Positions 8,107 to 16,594 of a DNA stretch of 52,807 nt are shown one piece after another. Made by a program: the position numbers and the translations under genes. This DNA is from Thermoguttaceae bacterium (GTDB lineage Bacteria > Planctomycetota > Planctomycetia > Pirellulales > Thermoguttaceae), in the NCBI GenBank assembly GCA_017441605.1, contig JAFRXD010000096.1, positions 1 to 52,807 of the forward strand, read 5' to 3'. The notes under the pieces are model-generated. The model made no database searches. It was not told the DNA's origin and saw only the letters and a list, made by a program, of their open reading frames with translations. The number at the start of each line of letters is the position of its first letter. Within the stretch, counting starts at the first letter, position 1.

Positions 8107-9189
8107 CTACTTTAAGTTCGCTTTAAAGAATTCGGTTATCTTGTCGAACGGAATAACGTCGAGGTTGTCGTACAGATCGACGTGCGAGGCGCCGGGGATA
8201 ATAAGGAGTTCTTTATTGTCGCCCTGGAGGCGCTTGAAGGCGTCGCGGCTGAAATAGCAAGAATGCGCTTTCTCGCCGTGAATCATTAAAACCGCGCTTT
8301 GGATTTCGTCGCTATAGCGCAAAATAGGCATGTTCAAGAACGAGAGGGACGAAGTAACGTTCCAACCGTCGTTCGAATTTAGCGAGCGCGGATGATACCC
8401 GCGCTCGGTCTTATAGTAGGCAAAGTAATCTTTCATAAACTGCGGGGCGTCGTCGGGCAGAACGTCCGGGACGCCTCCGGCGCGCTCGTATTCGCCGGAC
8501 TTGTAATCGGCGGTTCGTTGAGCGTTGAGCGCGACTCGTTTTTCTCGTCTAGCCTCGGGCGAGTCCTCCGAATCGAAGTATCCGTTCGCGGTAACTCGCG
8601 TCATGTCGTACATTGTCGAGGCGACGGTCGCCTTGATTCGCGTATCGATCGCGGCGGCGTTGAGCGCCATTCCGCCCCAACCGCAAATCCCGACAATCCC
8701 GATTCTCTCCGGATCGACGTTTTCCTGAACGGACAGAAAATCGACCGCCGCTTGGAAGTCCTCGGTGTTGACGTCGGGGGACGCAACGCAGCGAGGAGTT
8801 CCTCCGCTTTCGCCGGTATAGGACGGGTCGAAGGCGATCGTTAAAAAGCCGCGCTCCGCGAGCGTTTGAGCGTACAAACCGGAAGCCTGCTCCTTCACGG
8901 CGCCAAAGGGACCGCACACCGCGATCGCGGCCAGTTTGCCCGAATAGCCCTTCGGCTCGTAAAGATCGGCCGCCAACGTTATTCCGTACCGATTGCGAAA
9001 CGTTGTCTTGCGGTGATTTACCTTATCGCTCTTGGGAAAGGTCTTGTCCCACTCTTGGGTCAAAGTTAATTTCTCTTCCAAAACGGTTTTCTCCTTTTCG
9101 GCTCCGAAAACTGTTTCCCGCGCGCAAATCGTCGCGGCGCAAAGGACGACGAACCAAACGAGGTTCGCCCATCGAGTCTTGTGGGTCAT
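8107..9189 (-). CDS. Exported alpha/beta hydrolase with Cys at the nucleophile elbow
   Basis: 360 residues from ATG 9189, supported by GGAAGGA upstream. The first ~28 residues look like a signal peptide (WANLVWFVVLCAATICA). The fold is the dienelactone-hydrolase/YcjY-like alpha/beta type. The elbow reads GICGWGG at ~166-172, so the nucleophile position is Cys instead of Ser. A late Asp and the His in PGASHVDLYD fit the rest of a triad. Substrate unknown. The gene is divergent from the GntP permease, with a minus-strand promoter in the intergenic region. Confidence 0.75.
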   Translation of the reverse strand: MTHKTRWANLVWFVVLCAATICARETVFGAEKEKTVLEEKLTLTQEWDKTFPKSDKVNHRKTTFRNRYGITLAADLYEPKGYSGKLAAIAVCGPFGAVKEQASGLYAQTLAERGFLTIAFDPSYTGESGGTPRCVASPDVNTEDFQAAVDFLSVQENVDPERIGIVGICGWGGMALNAAAIDTRIKATVASTMYDMTRVTANGYFDSEDSPEARREKRVALNAQRTADYKSGEYERAGGVPDVLPDDAPQFMKDYFAYYKTERGYHPRSLNSNDGWNVTSSLSFLNMPILRYSDEIQSAVLMIHGEKAHSCYFSRDAFKRLQGDNKELLIIPGASHVDLYDNLDVIPFDKITEFFKANLK

Positions 9190-9257
9190 TGCGACGGTCC
9201 TTCCTTTTCTAGCCGCGCTTCGACGGAGAACGCCTCGTCGTCGCGGCTCTTTCCACA

Positions 9258-9285
9258 CATTGTATCAATTATCAACTATTGTGCA
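9258..9285 (-). promoter_or_regulatory. Promoter with overlapping palindromes, hydrolase/GntP intergenic region
   Basis: On the minus strand TTGCAC (complement of 9280-9285) and TACAAT (complement of 9258-9263) are 16 bases apart, a good sigma-70 arrangement for the hydrolase gene. Both boxes lie in small palindromes, ATTGTATCAAT (9258-9268) and TTGTGCAA (9278-9285), which could be repressor half-sites. I could not assign a convincing promoter for the plus-strand permease. Confidence 0.5.
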
Positions 9286-9453
9286 ACTAATATTTTACGC
9301 GCAACCCCTCTTTTCAAAAAAATTTTTGGCGCCATAATGTCTCGACCGTTCGTTCGAGGCGCGGTCGACGCGTCGCGACGAGGCAAGTCAATCGGCGTTC
9401 TCGCGTTTCGCTCGCGGAGTTTGGAACGCGATCAACGAAGGGAGGTATCGGCA

Positions 9454-10809
9454 ATGCTCTCCGGCGCTTGGTTTCTCGTTGTCTTTATCTTGGTCATCGG
9501 GCTGATGGTCGCGGCGATCGCCTTTTTGCGAATTCACCCGTTTACGTCGATCATCTCGACGGCGTTTCTTCTAGGGCTCCTGTGCGTTCCCTTGGACGAG
9601 GTCGTGGAAGTCGTTACCGGCGGTTTCGGGTCGACGTTTGGGACGATCGGGCTCATCGTGCTCATCGGCTCGCTCATCGGGGTGATCCTCGAGCGAACCG
9701 GGGCGGCGCTCAGAATGAGCGACAGCGTGATACGGATCGTGGGTCGCAAACACCCCGACGCGGGGCTCGCCATTATGGGCTGGATCGCGTCGATCGCGAT
9801 CTTCTGCGACTCGGGGTTCGTTATTCTCGATCCGGTGCGCCGAGCGATCGTGAAGCGGCTTCACTATTCCTCCGTTTCCACGACGGTAGCGCTGGCGACG
9901 GGGCTTTTCATCTCGCACTGCCTGATACCTCCGACGCCCGGTCCGGTCGCGGCGGCTGGAATCCTGGGGCTGGAGAACCATATGCTGACGATTATGTTCT
10001 ACGGGGCGATCGTCTCGATCCCGGCGCTGGTCGTCGCCTGCCACTTCGCGCGCTTTATCGGGAAATACGTCAAAGACAAGCGCGAACAAAACATGGACGA
10101 AAACGAAGCGGTTAAGACTTACGAGGAATTGGTCGCGTCCTACGGAAGGCTGCCCGGCGCGGCGCTCAGTTTCGCGCCGATCGTCCTCCCGTTGATTCTG
10201 ATGGCGGTTTCGTCCTTTTGCTCGATGGCGCGTTTCGATATTCCGTTGATCGCCTTCCTCGGCAAGCCGGTGATCGCGATCTCGGTCGGATTCCTCGCGA
10301 GCCTCGAGCTATTGATCCAAACGGATAAAATGAAGGAGCTTTACAAACTGACGAACGACTCCCTGCAAGTCGCCGCGCCGATTCTCTTTATCACGGGAGC
10401 GGGCGGAGCGCTCGGGGCGGTCGTCGGCAGAAGCCCCCTAATTCCGTTTTTCACCGCGCACGCCAACGTTCTTCAGTCGCTCGGATTCCTCTTCCCGTTC
10501 CTCTTCGCGGCGATTTTGAAGACGGCGCAAGGATCCAGCACCGTCGCGATCACCACGACGGCGGGGGTCGTCGGACCGTTGCTCGGAACCCTGGGATTCG
10601 ACACGCCGGAACTCCAAGCGCTGGCCGTAACCGCGATGGGAGCGGGGGCGATGACCGTTTCGCACGTCAACGACTCCTACTTCTGGGTCGTGCTCAACTT
10701 CGGGGAATTGACGAAGACGATCGACGGGTACAAGACGCACGTTTTGTCAACGCTGCTCGTCGGCTTAACGTCGATTATTACGGTGATTATACTCGGTCAG
10801 TTCGTATAG
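9454..10809 (+). CDS. GntP-family organic acid:H+ symporter
   Basis: 451 residues from ATG 9454, which has GGGAGG about 7-12 bases upstream. The in-frame extension back to 9181 overlaps the divergent gene and looks non-coding. About a dozen hydrophobic segments are visible. GntP/DsdX-like stretches include FGSTFGTIGLIVLIGSLIG, the conserved CDSGFVILDPV, SHCLIPPTPGPVAAAGILG and AQGSSTVAI. Family members import gluconate, D-serine or related hydroxy acids. The next gene, 20 bases downstream, is a glycerate 2-kinase, so glycerate or a close relative is the likeliest substrate (inference). Confidence 0.85.
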   Translation: MLSGAWFLVVFILVIGLMVAAIAFLRIHPFTSIISTAFLLGLLCVPLDEVVEVVTGGFGSTFGTIGLIVLIGSLIGVILERTGAALRMSDSVIRIVGRKHPDAGLAIMGWIASIAIFCDSGFVILDPVRRAIVKRLHYSSVSTTVALATGLFISHCLIPPTPGPVAAAGILGLENHMLTIMFYGAIVSIPALVVACHFARFIGKYVKDKREQNMDENEAVKTYEELVASYGRLPGAALSFAPIVLPLILMAVSSFCSMARFDIPLIAFLGKPVIAISVGFLASLELLIQTDKMKELYKLTNDSLQVAAPILFITGAGGALGAVVGRSPLIPFFTAHANVLQSLGFLFPFLFAAILKTAQGSSTVAITTTAGVVGPLLGTLGFDTPELQALAVTAMGAGAMTVSHVNDSYFWVVLNFGELTKTIDGYKTHVLSTLLVGLTSIITVIILGQFV

Positions 10810-10829
10810 CTTCGGGAGAGTTAAGCGCG

Positions 10830-12086
10830 ATGGAAGTCTTCGTTCCTCAAACCGTTTCCCTTTGGCGCGACGTCGAGCGAATCGTTTCCGACGCGCTGCG
10901 CGACGCCTCCCCCGACGCCGCGGTTCGTCGCGCGATCGACGAGCTTCCCTATCCCGAGGGCAAGCTCGTTTTGGTCGCGATCGGGAAAGCCGCTTGGCAA
11001 ATGGCGGCGTCGGCGCTCGACGCGCTGGGGGATCGGGTCGACGACGGGATCGTTATTACCAAGCGAGGATGCGCCGAAGGTCCGCTCGGGAAATTGACGA
11101 TTTGCGAGGCGGGGCACCCCGTGCCGGACCAAGCGTCGTACGACGCGACCGAGGAGGCGATTCGGCTCGTCGAGCCGCTCGGCGAGAAGGACGTCGTTCT
11201 GTTTCTCGTCTCCGGGGGCGGCTCGGCGCTCTTTGAAAAACCGACGATTCCCCCCGAGGAAATCGCGGCGCTGACCGAGCGGCTCCTCGCTTGCGGCGCG
11301 AGTATCGTCGAAATCAACGCCTTGCGCAAGCGGCTCTCGGCGGTCAAAGGAGGGCGGTTCGCGGAGATATGCGCCCCAGCGAGGGTTTTTTCGATTCTTT
11401 TGTCCGATATCGTCGGGGATCCGCTCGATATGATCGCCTCCGGTCCCGCATATCCCGACGCGTCGACTTGCGAACAAGCGGCGCGAATCGTCGAGAAATA
11501 CCGGCTCGACCTCTCGGAACGCGCGCGAAAACAACTGGCGATCGAGACTCCGAAGAAGTTGGACAACGTTGAAACCCGCGCGACCGGCTCGGTGAAATAT
11601 CTCTGCCAAAGCGCCGCGAGCTCTTGCGAGAAACTCGGCTATTTCCCGGTCCTTCTCACCGATCGGCTCTCCTGCGAGGCGCGCGAGGCGGGGAGTTTTC
11701 TCGCCTCGATCGTTCGGACGAGCGCCGAGACGCCTCGGTCGCTCGCGTTTATCGTCGGCGGCGAGCCGGTCGTTCATTTGACGGGCAAAGGGCTCGGGGG
11801 ACGAGCGCAAGAGCTCGTTTTAAGCGCGGCGCGAGAAATCGCGGGGTTGGAGAACGTCGCGCTCTTTTCGTTCGGCTCGGACGGCACGGACGGTCCGACC
11901 GACGCGGCGGGGGCGGTTTGCGACGGAGAAAGCGCCGAGAAGTTGGAAAAGCTCGGGTTCGATATTTTCGAGACGCTGCGCGACAACGATTCCCATCGCG
12001 CCTTGAAGGCGATCGACACGCTAATCAAAACCGGTCCGACCGGGACGAACGTCAACGACCTAACGTGCGCGCTGATCAAGCGCTAG
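10830..12086 (+). CDS. Glycerate 2-kinase, MOFRL family
   Basis: 418 residues, the usual length for the GckA/MOFRL class. Visible family segments are an early AIGKAAWQMA, CEAGHPVPDQ, LVSGGGSALFE, the C-terminal MOFRL-domain motif GKGLGGRAQEL and FGSDGTDGPTDAAGA. The enzyme phosphorylates D-glycerate at C2 to 2-phosphoglycerate, feeding lower glycolysis. GGGAGAG precedes ATG 10830. The gene follows the GntP permease directly, so the pair forms a take-up-and-phosphorylate unit. Confidence 0.85.
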   Translation: MEVFVPQTVSLWRDVERIVSDALRDASPDAAVRRAIDELPYPEGKLVLVAIGKAAWQMAASALDALGDRVDDGIVITKRGCAEGPLGKLTICEAGHPVPDQASYDATEEAIRLVEPLGEKDVVLFLVSGGGSALFEKPTIPPEEIAALTERLLACGASIVEINALRKRLSAVKGGRFAEICAPARVFSILLSDIVGDPLDMIASGPAYPDASTCEQAARIVEKYRLDLSERARKQLAIETPKKLDNVETRATGSVKYLCQSAASSCEKLGYFPVLLTDRLSCEAREAGSFLASIVRTSAETPRSLAFIVGGEPVVHLTGKGLGGRAQELVLSAAREIAGLENVALFSFGSDGTDGPTDAAGAVCDGESAEKLEKLGFDIFETLRDNDSHRALKAIDTLIKTGPTGTNVNDLTCALIKR

Positions 12087-12127
12087 CGGGGCGCGGGACG
12101 CGTCGGTTTCGAACCCGATTCGCCAAT

Positions 12128-12168
12128 AAAAAAAACGCCGAACCGCCGTCTCGGTTTCGACGTTTTTC
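12128..12168. terminator. Bidirectional terminator-like hairpin
   Basis: A stem of ~11 pairs (12135-12145 with 12152-12163, one bulge and one wobble) is flanked by seven A on the left and a T-run on the right. It can therefore end transcription from the glycerate kinase on the plus strand and from the convergent small gene on the minus strand. Confidence 0.6.
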
Positions 12169-12201
12169 GCAAGGAAAATCCTTTTCGCGCAAAGGGTTCG
12201 C

Positions 12202-12450
12202 TCAGCTCGTCGGGTGAATTTCGGCGATGGAGCGGCCCAATTTTCGCTGCCCGCTCGAAGCGGACGAACTAACTCGTCTGCGGGTGGCCGAGGGGGTCTC
12301 GGCGTCCTCTTTGAGAAAAGCCATAATCTTATCGCGGGAAGCCTCCGGGTCGTGGGGAGCGCCCATCGTCTCCACGGCGTCGGAAACGCCCATCAAAACG
12401 GAGCGCTTTACGCCCTCGCGAATCCATTCGAAAAAGTTAAAGTCGGGCAT
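12202..12450 (-). CDS. Small conserved-looking protein, 82 residues
   Basis: ATG 12450 is chosen because AAGAGG lies 6-11 bases upstream; a longer frame back to 12546 starts with Arg-rich sequence. The N-terminus MPDFNFFEWIREGVKRSVLM suggests an amphipathic helix, followed by GVSDAVETMG and a Ser/Arg-rich tail. I believe similar small proteins occur in other planctomycetes, but I cannot name a function. It lies downstream of the sirtuin gene on the same strand, separated by 173 bases. Confidence 0.6.
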   Translation of the reverse strand: MPDFNFFEWIREGVKRSVLMGVSDAVETMGAPHDPEASRDKIMAFLKEDAETPSATRRRVSSSASSGQRKLGRSIAEIHPTS

Positions 12451-12623
12451 TGTAACCTCTTGTTCGCGGGGCGAACCCCGCGGGAAAACCGACGCGAACG
12501 ACCGTCGACCCTCCCTGGCGCCGACGCGGACATTTCGCTCAAACACGTCTCGCGGAGAGTACTCAATAACGCCCCGGGCGTCCAGAGCAATTTAGAAAAA
12601 ACCGCAAAGAAACGGGAGGGAAC

Positions 12624-13427
12624 CTACGGCGCCTCGGGGCTCGTTAGGGCGACCGCGCGGGGCAAAACGTCGATAATCGGAGCGCGAAAGACGAGGGCCG
12701 CTTGCGGGTCGAGGGCGGTCGGAGTCAAGTTGATCGAGACGAACGGAGCCCCCGCGTCGCAGTCGCGAGGGAGCCCCGCCGCCGGGTAGACTTGCAGCGA
12801 GGTCCCGACGACGAGCAACAGCCTCGCGTCCCACATCGCGCGACGCGCCTTCGCGAACTCTCCGGCGGGCAATTCCTCGCCGAAAAAGGTAACGTCGGGC
12901 TTCAACACTCCCCCGCACGCGCAGCGAGGGGCGCGACCCTCGCGCAAATCGGTCTCGAAATAGTCGCGCGCGTATCGCTTCTCGCACTCGAGGCACGACG
13001 CGGTTCGGAGGGTCCCGTGTATCTCGGCGACGTTGGTCGATCCCGCCGCGGAGTGCAAGCCGTCGACGTTCTGCGTGACGACGTCGACTTTCTTGCCCAG
13101 GCGGTTTTCCAAATTGGCGATCGCGAGATGCCCGGGATTGGGTCGCGCGTCGGCGATCTTGGCGTAGAACGAGGCGAAGGCGCGGTAGAACCGCTCGGGG
13201 TCGGCGCGAAAGGCGTCGATGGAGAACAGCTCCTCGGAGGTCGTTTGGTACAGCCCGGTCGAGGAGCGAAAGTCGGGAATCCCGCTATCGGTCGAAATGC
13301 CCGCGCCGGTGAGAAACGCGACGCGCCTCGCCGAGGACAGCAGTTTCGCCAGTTCCTCGACGCCCTCGTTGAAATCGGGTTCGTCCGGGGCAAAAAGTCG
13401 CACGGTCGGTCTCCTCGCGGCGCTCAA
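12624..13427 (-). CDS. Sir2-family NAD-dependent protein deacylase
   Basis: 267 residues. Residues 41-54 read GAGISTDSGIPDFR, the NAD-binding loop. TQNVDGLHSAAG (118-129) and EIHGTL with catalytic His137 follow. Four cysteines (C145, C148, C169, C171) form the zinc site, followed by KPDVTFFGE. The reaction is NAD-dependent removal of acyl groups from lysine, giving nicotinamide and O-acyl-ADP-ribose. The stop of the upstream acidic-protein gene lies 9 bases before the start, so the genes are co-transcribed with mtnA. Acyl preference (acetyl or succinyl) cannot be stated. Confidence 0.88.
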   Translation of the reverse strand: MSAARRPTVRLFAPDEPDFNEGVEELAKLLSSARRVAFLTGAGISTDSGIPDFRSSTGLYQTTSEELFSIDAFRADPERFYRAFASFYAKIADARPNPGHLAIANLENRLGKKVDVVTQNVDGLHSAAGSTNVAEIHGTLRTASCLECEKRYARDYFETDLREGRAPRCACGGVLKPDVTFFGEELPAGEFAKARRAMWDARLLLVVGTSLQVYPAAGLPRDCDAGAPFVSINLTPTALDPQAALVFRAPIIDVLPRAVALTSPEAP

Positions 13428-13436
13428 AGAAGGCGC

Positions 13437-14216
13437 TCAAAAATCGTCGTCCTCGTCCAAATCGTCGTCTTCGGCGTCGAACTCTTCGCGCTCGAACTCC
13501 TCGTCCACCTCTTCGTCGTCGGAGTCGCGCAGGAAATCCTCGGTTCGCTCGTCGCTCCCGAATCCTCCGGTTCCGACGCGCTCGAATTCGTCGTCCAAGG
13601 ACTCGCCGCCTCGGCGCCAGTTCGCCTCCTCTTCGTCGAGCCGCGCTTGTTCGTATTTGCGGCGAAAGTACTCGCGATCCTCGTCCTCGCGCGCCTGGCG
13701 CTCGGAAAGTTTCCTATCGAAGACGAAGTCGTCGTCCTCGTCGTCCCAGTCGGGCTCCTGCCCGGTCAAATTGGAGACGAGCGAGTGGGTCATCGCGTCG
13801 AAAATATCGGCTCGCGACAGGGATTCCCCTTCGGTCGTAAGTCGGTCGCACGTCTGCCAATAGATCACGTAACCGCGACGCCCGTCCTCAAATTTGAGCG
13901 CGGTGGCGGCGCTGGTCAAATCGAGGTAGAAAAAGTCGATTTCATAGCCGGTTAAGACGCGATCGGCGACGTACCGACGAATCTCGCGCTCCTCCATTTC
14001 CTCGTACTCGGCGCGCATCGTTCGGACAATGTCCTTCGCCGCTTGGTCGAGGTCGGCGGTCTTGGGCATAATCGAGAGGGACCAAAAGCTCCCCTCGGGG
14101 CAGTCGACCGTTATGCAGTAGGTTCCCTTGTCCCACGTTTCGGTTCGAGCGAACCAATTCTTCGGGTAGATGAAACGAACCCCTAAATCGTCGTATTCGG
14201 CGTATTTCTTTGCCAT
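13437..14216 (-). CDS. Uncharacterised protein with very acidic C-terminus
   Basis: 259 residues from ATG 14216. The start is decided by GGGAGG 8-13 bases upstream, inside the end of mtnA, and longer upstream frames overlap mtnA and are Arg-rich shadows. The first ~140 residues look like a compact alpha/beta domain, possibly PsbP/Mog1-like (VRFIYPKNWFARTETWDKG). After that the chain is dominated by Glu, Asp and Arg and ends in a run of acidic residues, probably disordered. It starts 2 bases after the mtnA stop, so translation is coupled. Function unknown. Confidence 0.65.
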   Translation of the reverse strand: MAKKYAEYDDLGVRFIYPKNWFARTETWDKGTYCITVDCPEGSFWSLSIMPKTADLDQAAKDIVRTMRAEYEEMEEREIRRYVADRVLTGYEIDFFYLDLTSAATALKFEDGRRGYVIYWQTCDRLTTEGESLSRADIFDAMTHSLVSNLTGQEPDWDDEDDDFVFDRKLSERQAREDEDREYFRRKYEQARLDEEEANWRRGGESLDDEFERVGTGGFGSDERTEDFLRDSDDEEVDEEFEREEFDAEDDDLDEDDDF

Positions 14217-14218
14217 TG

Positions 14219-15388
14219 TCAGACCTCCCGATTCGCCCTTTCTTTCAAGACGTCCTCGACCGTTCGATTCTTCCCGACGACCTCGTCGATCAATTCGGGA
14301 ACGACCGGGGAAATCACGCCGTTTTCGGTAACGATTCCCGCAATCAGCTCCGCTGGCGTCACGTCGAAGGCGGGGTTGTAAACGTCGACGCCCTCGGGCG
14401 CGGACTGGCGCCCTTGGAAAAACCGGAGCTCGTTCGGGTCGCGCTCCTCGATGGGAATTCCGGCCCCGGTTTCGAGCGTCAAATCGAACGTGGAGCGCGG
14501 GGCGACCACGTAAAACGGAACGTTGTGGGCTTTGGCGCACAAGGCGACCATATAGGTCCCGATTTTGTTCGCCGTATCGCCGTTGCGGGCGATTCGGTCG
14601 GCGCCGACGAACACTCCGTCGATTTTCCCTTGGCGCATGACGACCGCCGCCATCGAGTCGCCAATGACGGTAACGTCGACGCCGTTCTCGCGAAGCTCCC
14701 AAGCCGTGAGGCGCGAGCCCTGCAAGAGGGGACGGGTTTCGTCGGAATAGACGCGAATCTTCTTGCCGTCCTCTTCGGTCGCCCAATAAAAGACGGCGAG
14801 GGCGGTGCCGTACTCGGCGGTCGCGAGGCCCCCGGCGTTGCAGTGCGTGAGGTACGCCCCCCCGTCTTTGACGAGCGCGGCGCCGTATCGCCCCATGCGG
14901 CGGCACAGCTCGACGTCCTCCTCGCGGATCGCGTCCGCCTCGGCGAGCAAGTCGAGCGCGATTTCCTCGACCGATTTCGCCCCTCGAAGCGACTCGCCCT
15001 TCGCCTTCATTCGGTCGAGCGCCCAGAACAGATTGACGGCGGTCGGGCGACTCGTCGCCAAATAGGCGGTCGTCTCGGAAAGGCGCGCGAAAAATTCGTC
15101 CTCGGTCGGAATTCGACGCGTCCCGTCGACGTCGTAGAAAACCGTCTGCAACCCGACGCAGGTCCCGTAGGCGGCGGCGATTCCGATCGCGGGCGCGCCT
15201 CGAACGCGCAACATTTTAATCCCCTCCCAAACCGACTCGATCGTTCGACAGTCGATCCGTCTCAATTCGGTCGGCAATAGGGTCTGGTCCAGCATCTCCA
15301 AGTGGCCGCGAACGAAGGCGTCGATCGGCGCCGACGCTTTCGAGGGCGTTTTCCATGCCAACGAACGAAGTTTGTGAGTCGCGCTCAT
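14219..15388 (-). CDS. mtnA: S-methyl-5-thioribose-1-phosphate isomerase
   Basis: 389 residues from ATG 15388 (GAAAGGCG upstream); earlier in-frame starts add an untypical extension. Family segments include RVRGAPAIGIAAAYG, LTHCNAGGLATAEYGTALAV with the conserved Cys, and GADRIARNGDTANKIGTY, which carries the catalytic Asp of the MtnA/eIF2B-alpha family. The enzyme converts 5-methylthioribose-1-phosphate to the ribulose form in methionine salvage. Some proteins annotated this way act in related isomerase routes. No other salvage gene is nearby. It leads an operon with the acidic protein and the sirtuin. Confidence 0.88.
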   Translation of the reverse strand: MSATHKLRSLAWKTPSKASAPIDAFVRGHLEMLDQTLLPTELRRIDCRTIESVWEGIKMLRVRGAPAIGIAAAYGTCVGLQTVFYDVDGTRRIPTEDEFFARLSETTAYLATSRPTAVNLFWALDRMKAKGESLRGAKSVEEIALDLLAEADAIREEDVELCRRMGRYGAALVKDGGAYLTHCNAGGLATAEYGTALAVFYWATEEDGKKIRVYSDETRPLLQGSRLTAWELRENGVDVTVIGDSMAAVVMRQGKIDGVFVGADRIARNGDTANKIGTYMVALCAKAHNVPFYVVAPRSTFDLTLETGAGIPIEERDPNELRFFQGRQSAPEGVDVYNPAFDVTPAELIAGIVTENGVISPVVPELIDEVVGKNRTVEDVLKERANREV

Positions 15389-15611
15389 TTTCGACGCCTT
15401 TCTTCCGAGTTTCGACAGCGTTGCAAACCAACCGAGGCTTCTCGCCTCGACCCTATCCATTATACCGACGAAAAAATCGGAGCGCAACAAAATTCTTCGA
15501 GTCCTCGAAACGCGAGATTCGAGAGCTCAAGTATCGAGTCGCGAAGGACGATAATAACGATTAAGCCGAATTTTCGGCAAATCCAACCGATTAGCGATAA
15601 GGAACGAAACG

Positions 15612-16553
15612 TTGTCGACGCAACCGCAAAGAACGCGAGACGACTCGGAAAACCCGCGCGAGAAAAAGCTCGAGCGCGGGTTCGGGGAGTCCGCGCCCTT
15701 GTCGCGCTACCTCGACGCGGGAATCCCCGAAGAGGAGCGGGACGGTTGGATCTTCTTCGAGTCGGCGACCGAGCGGGAGCCGGAGCGGGTCGGAGGCGCC
15801 GACGCGCTCTCGGCGCTCAAACGAATTAAGGATTTTCTCGCGAACGATTCGGCGCGAGAAAACCGCGCCGTCGCGTCCGAAACCGGTTCCTCGGACTATC
15901 GGGCCGCGTACCCGTTCTACGACGATTCCCAGGCGCCCCCCGCGACGGAAATCGCGAAACCCGAAGCTCCCGAGCGCGAGCGCGTTTCCGCGACCGAGGA
16001 AACGAAGCCCGCCGCAAGCGGAACGAGGGAAGCGCCGAGCGAGACCGAGAGCGCGAAGCCGACGGAAACGGAACGAGAGGGGAATTTGTCCGAAGAAATC
16101 GCGGAGTTTGCAGAACCGAGCGCCGAAAGGGACGTCGAATTAGTCGAGGTCGCCGAGTCGGCGCGCGAGCCGGAGTTCGAGCCCGCCCCGACGCTCGTTT
16201 TCGACGCGGTCGAGTTCGCGCCCGAGGCGTCGAGCGCGCTGGCGAGGGTCGCCAAGGAAGCGCGAGAGCCCGCGAAAATCGCGCCGAGCGACGTTCGCCG
16301 CGATCGTCCGCGCGATTCGCGTTTCGCGATCTTCCAGCGATTCGTCAAGCTCGTCTTGGACGAGCGCGGGGCCGAAATCGCGCCGGAGTCCAAACCGGGT
16401 CCCGAGCCGATCCGTCCGACTCGCGCGGCGAGTCCCGCGTCGTCGGAGTCCGATTTAGGCGGGTCGGTCGTTTACGCGATCGCCCCCGTTTTTCCGGAGT
16501 CCGATCTTTACTGTTCGTTCGATTCGACGTCCGCCCTCGGCGCCGAACGTTAA
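15612..16553 (+). CDS. Glu/Ala-rich, probably disordered protein
   Basis: 313 residues from a TTG codon with AAGGA about 8 bases before it. The N-terminal ~100 residues contain an ordered-looking RYLDAGIPEEERDGWIFFES. The rest is dominated by Glu, Ala, Pro and Ser in low-complexity order, and a short helical segment (RFAIFQRFVKLVLDERG) lies near 240-256. No signal peptide or membrane helix is visible. The gene precedes the WecA/TagO-like gene by 41 bases and may be co-transcribed. I do not recognise it. Confidence 0.5.
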   Translation: MSTQPQRTRDDSENPREKKLERGFGESAPLSRYLDAGIPEEERDGWIFFESATEREPERVGGADALSALKRIKDFLANDSARENRAVASETGSSDYRAAYPFYDDSQAPPATEIAKPEAPERERVSATEETKPAASGTREAPSETESAKPTETEREGNLSEEIAEFAEPSAERDVELVEVAESAREPEFEPAPTLVFDAVEFAPEASSALARVAKEAREPAKIAPSDVRRDRPRDSRFAIFQRFVKLVLDERGAEIAPESKPGPEPIRPTRAASPASSESDLGGSVVYAIAPVFPESDLYCSFDSTSALGAER

Positions 16554-16594
16554 CCGCGCGGCGCGGGTTCGCGCCGCCAATACCCGAGCGCTCT

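Noticed and set aside
14219..14906. N-terminal extension of the acidic protein into mtnA
   Set aside because: Arg-rich out-of-frame reading of mtnA; the GGGAGG site places the true start at 14216.
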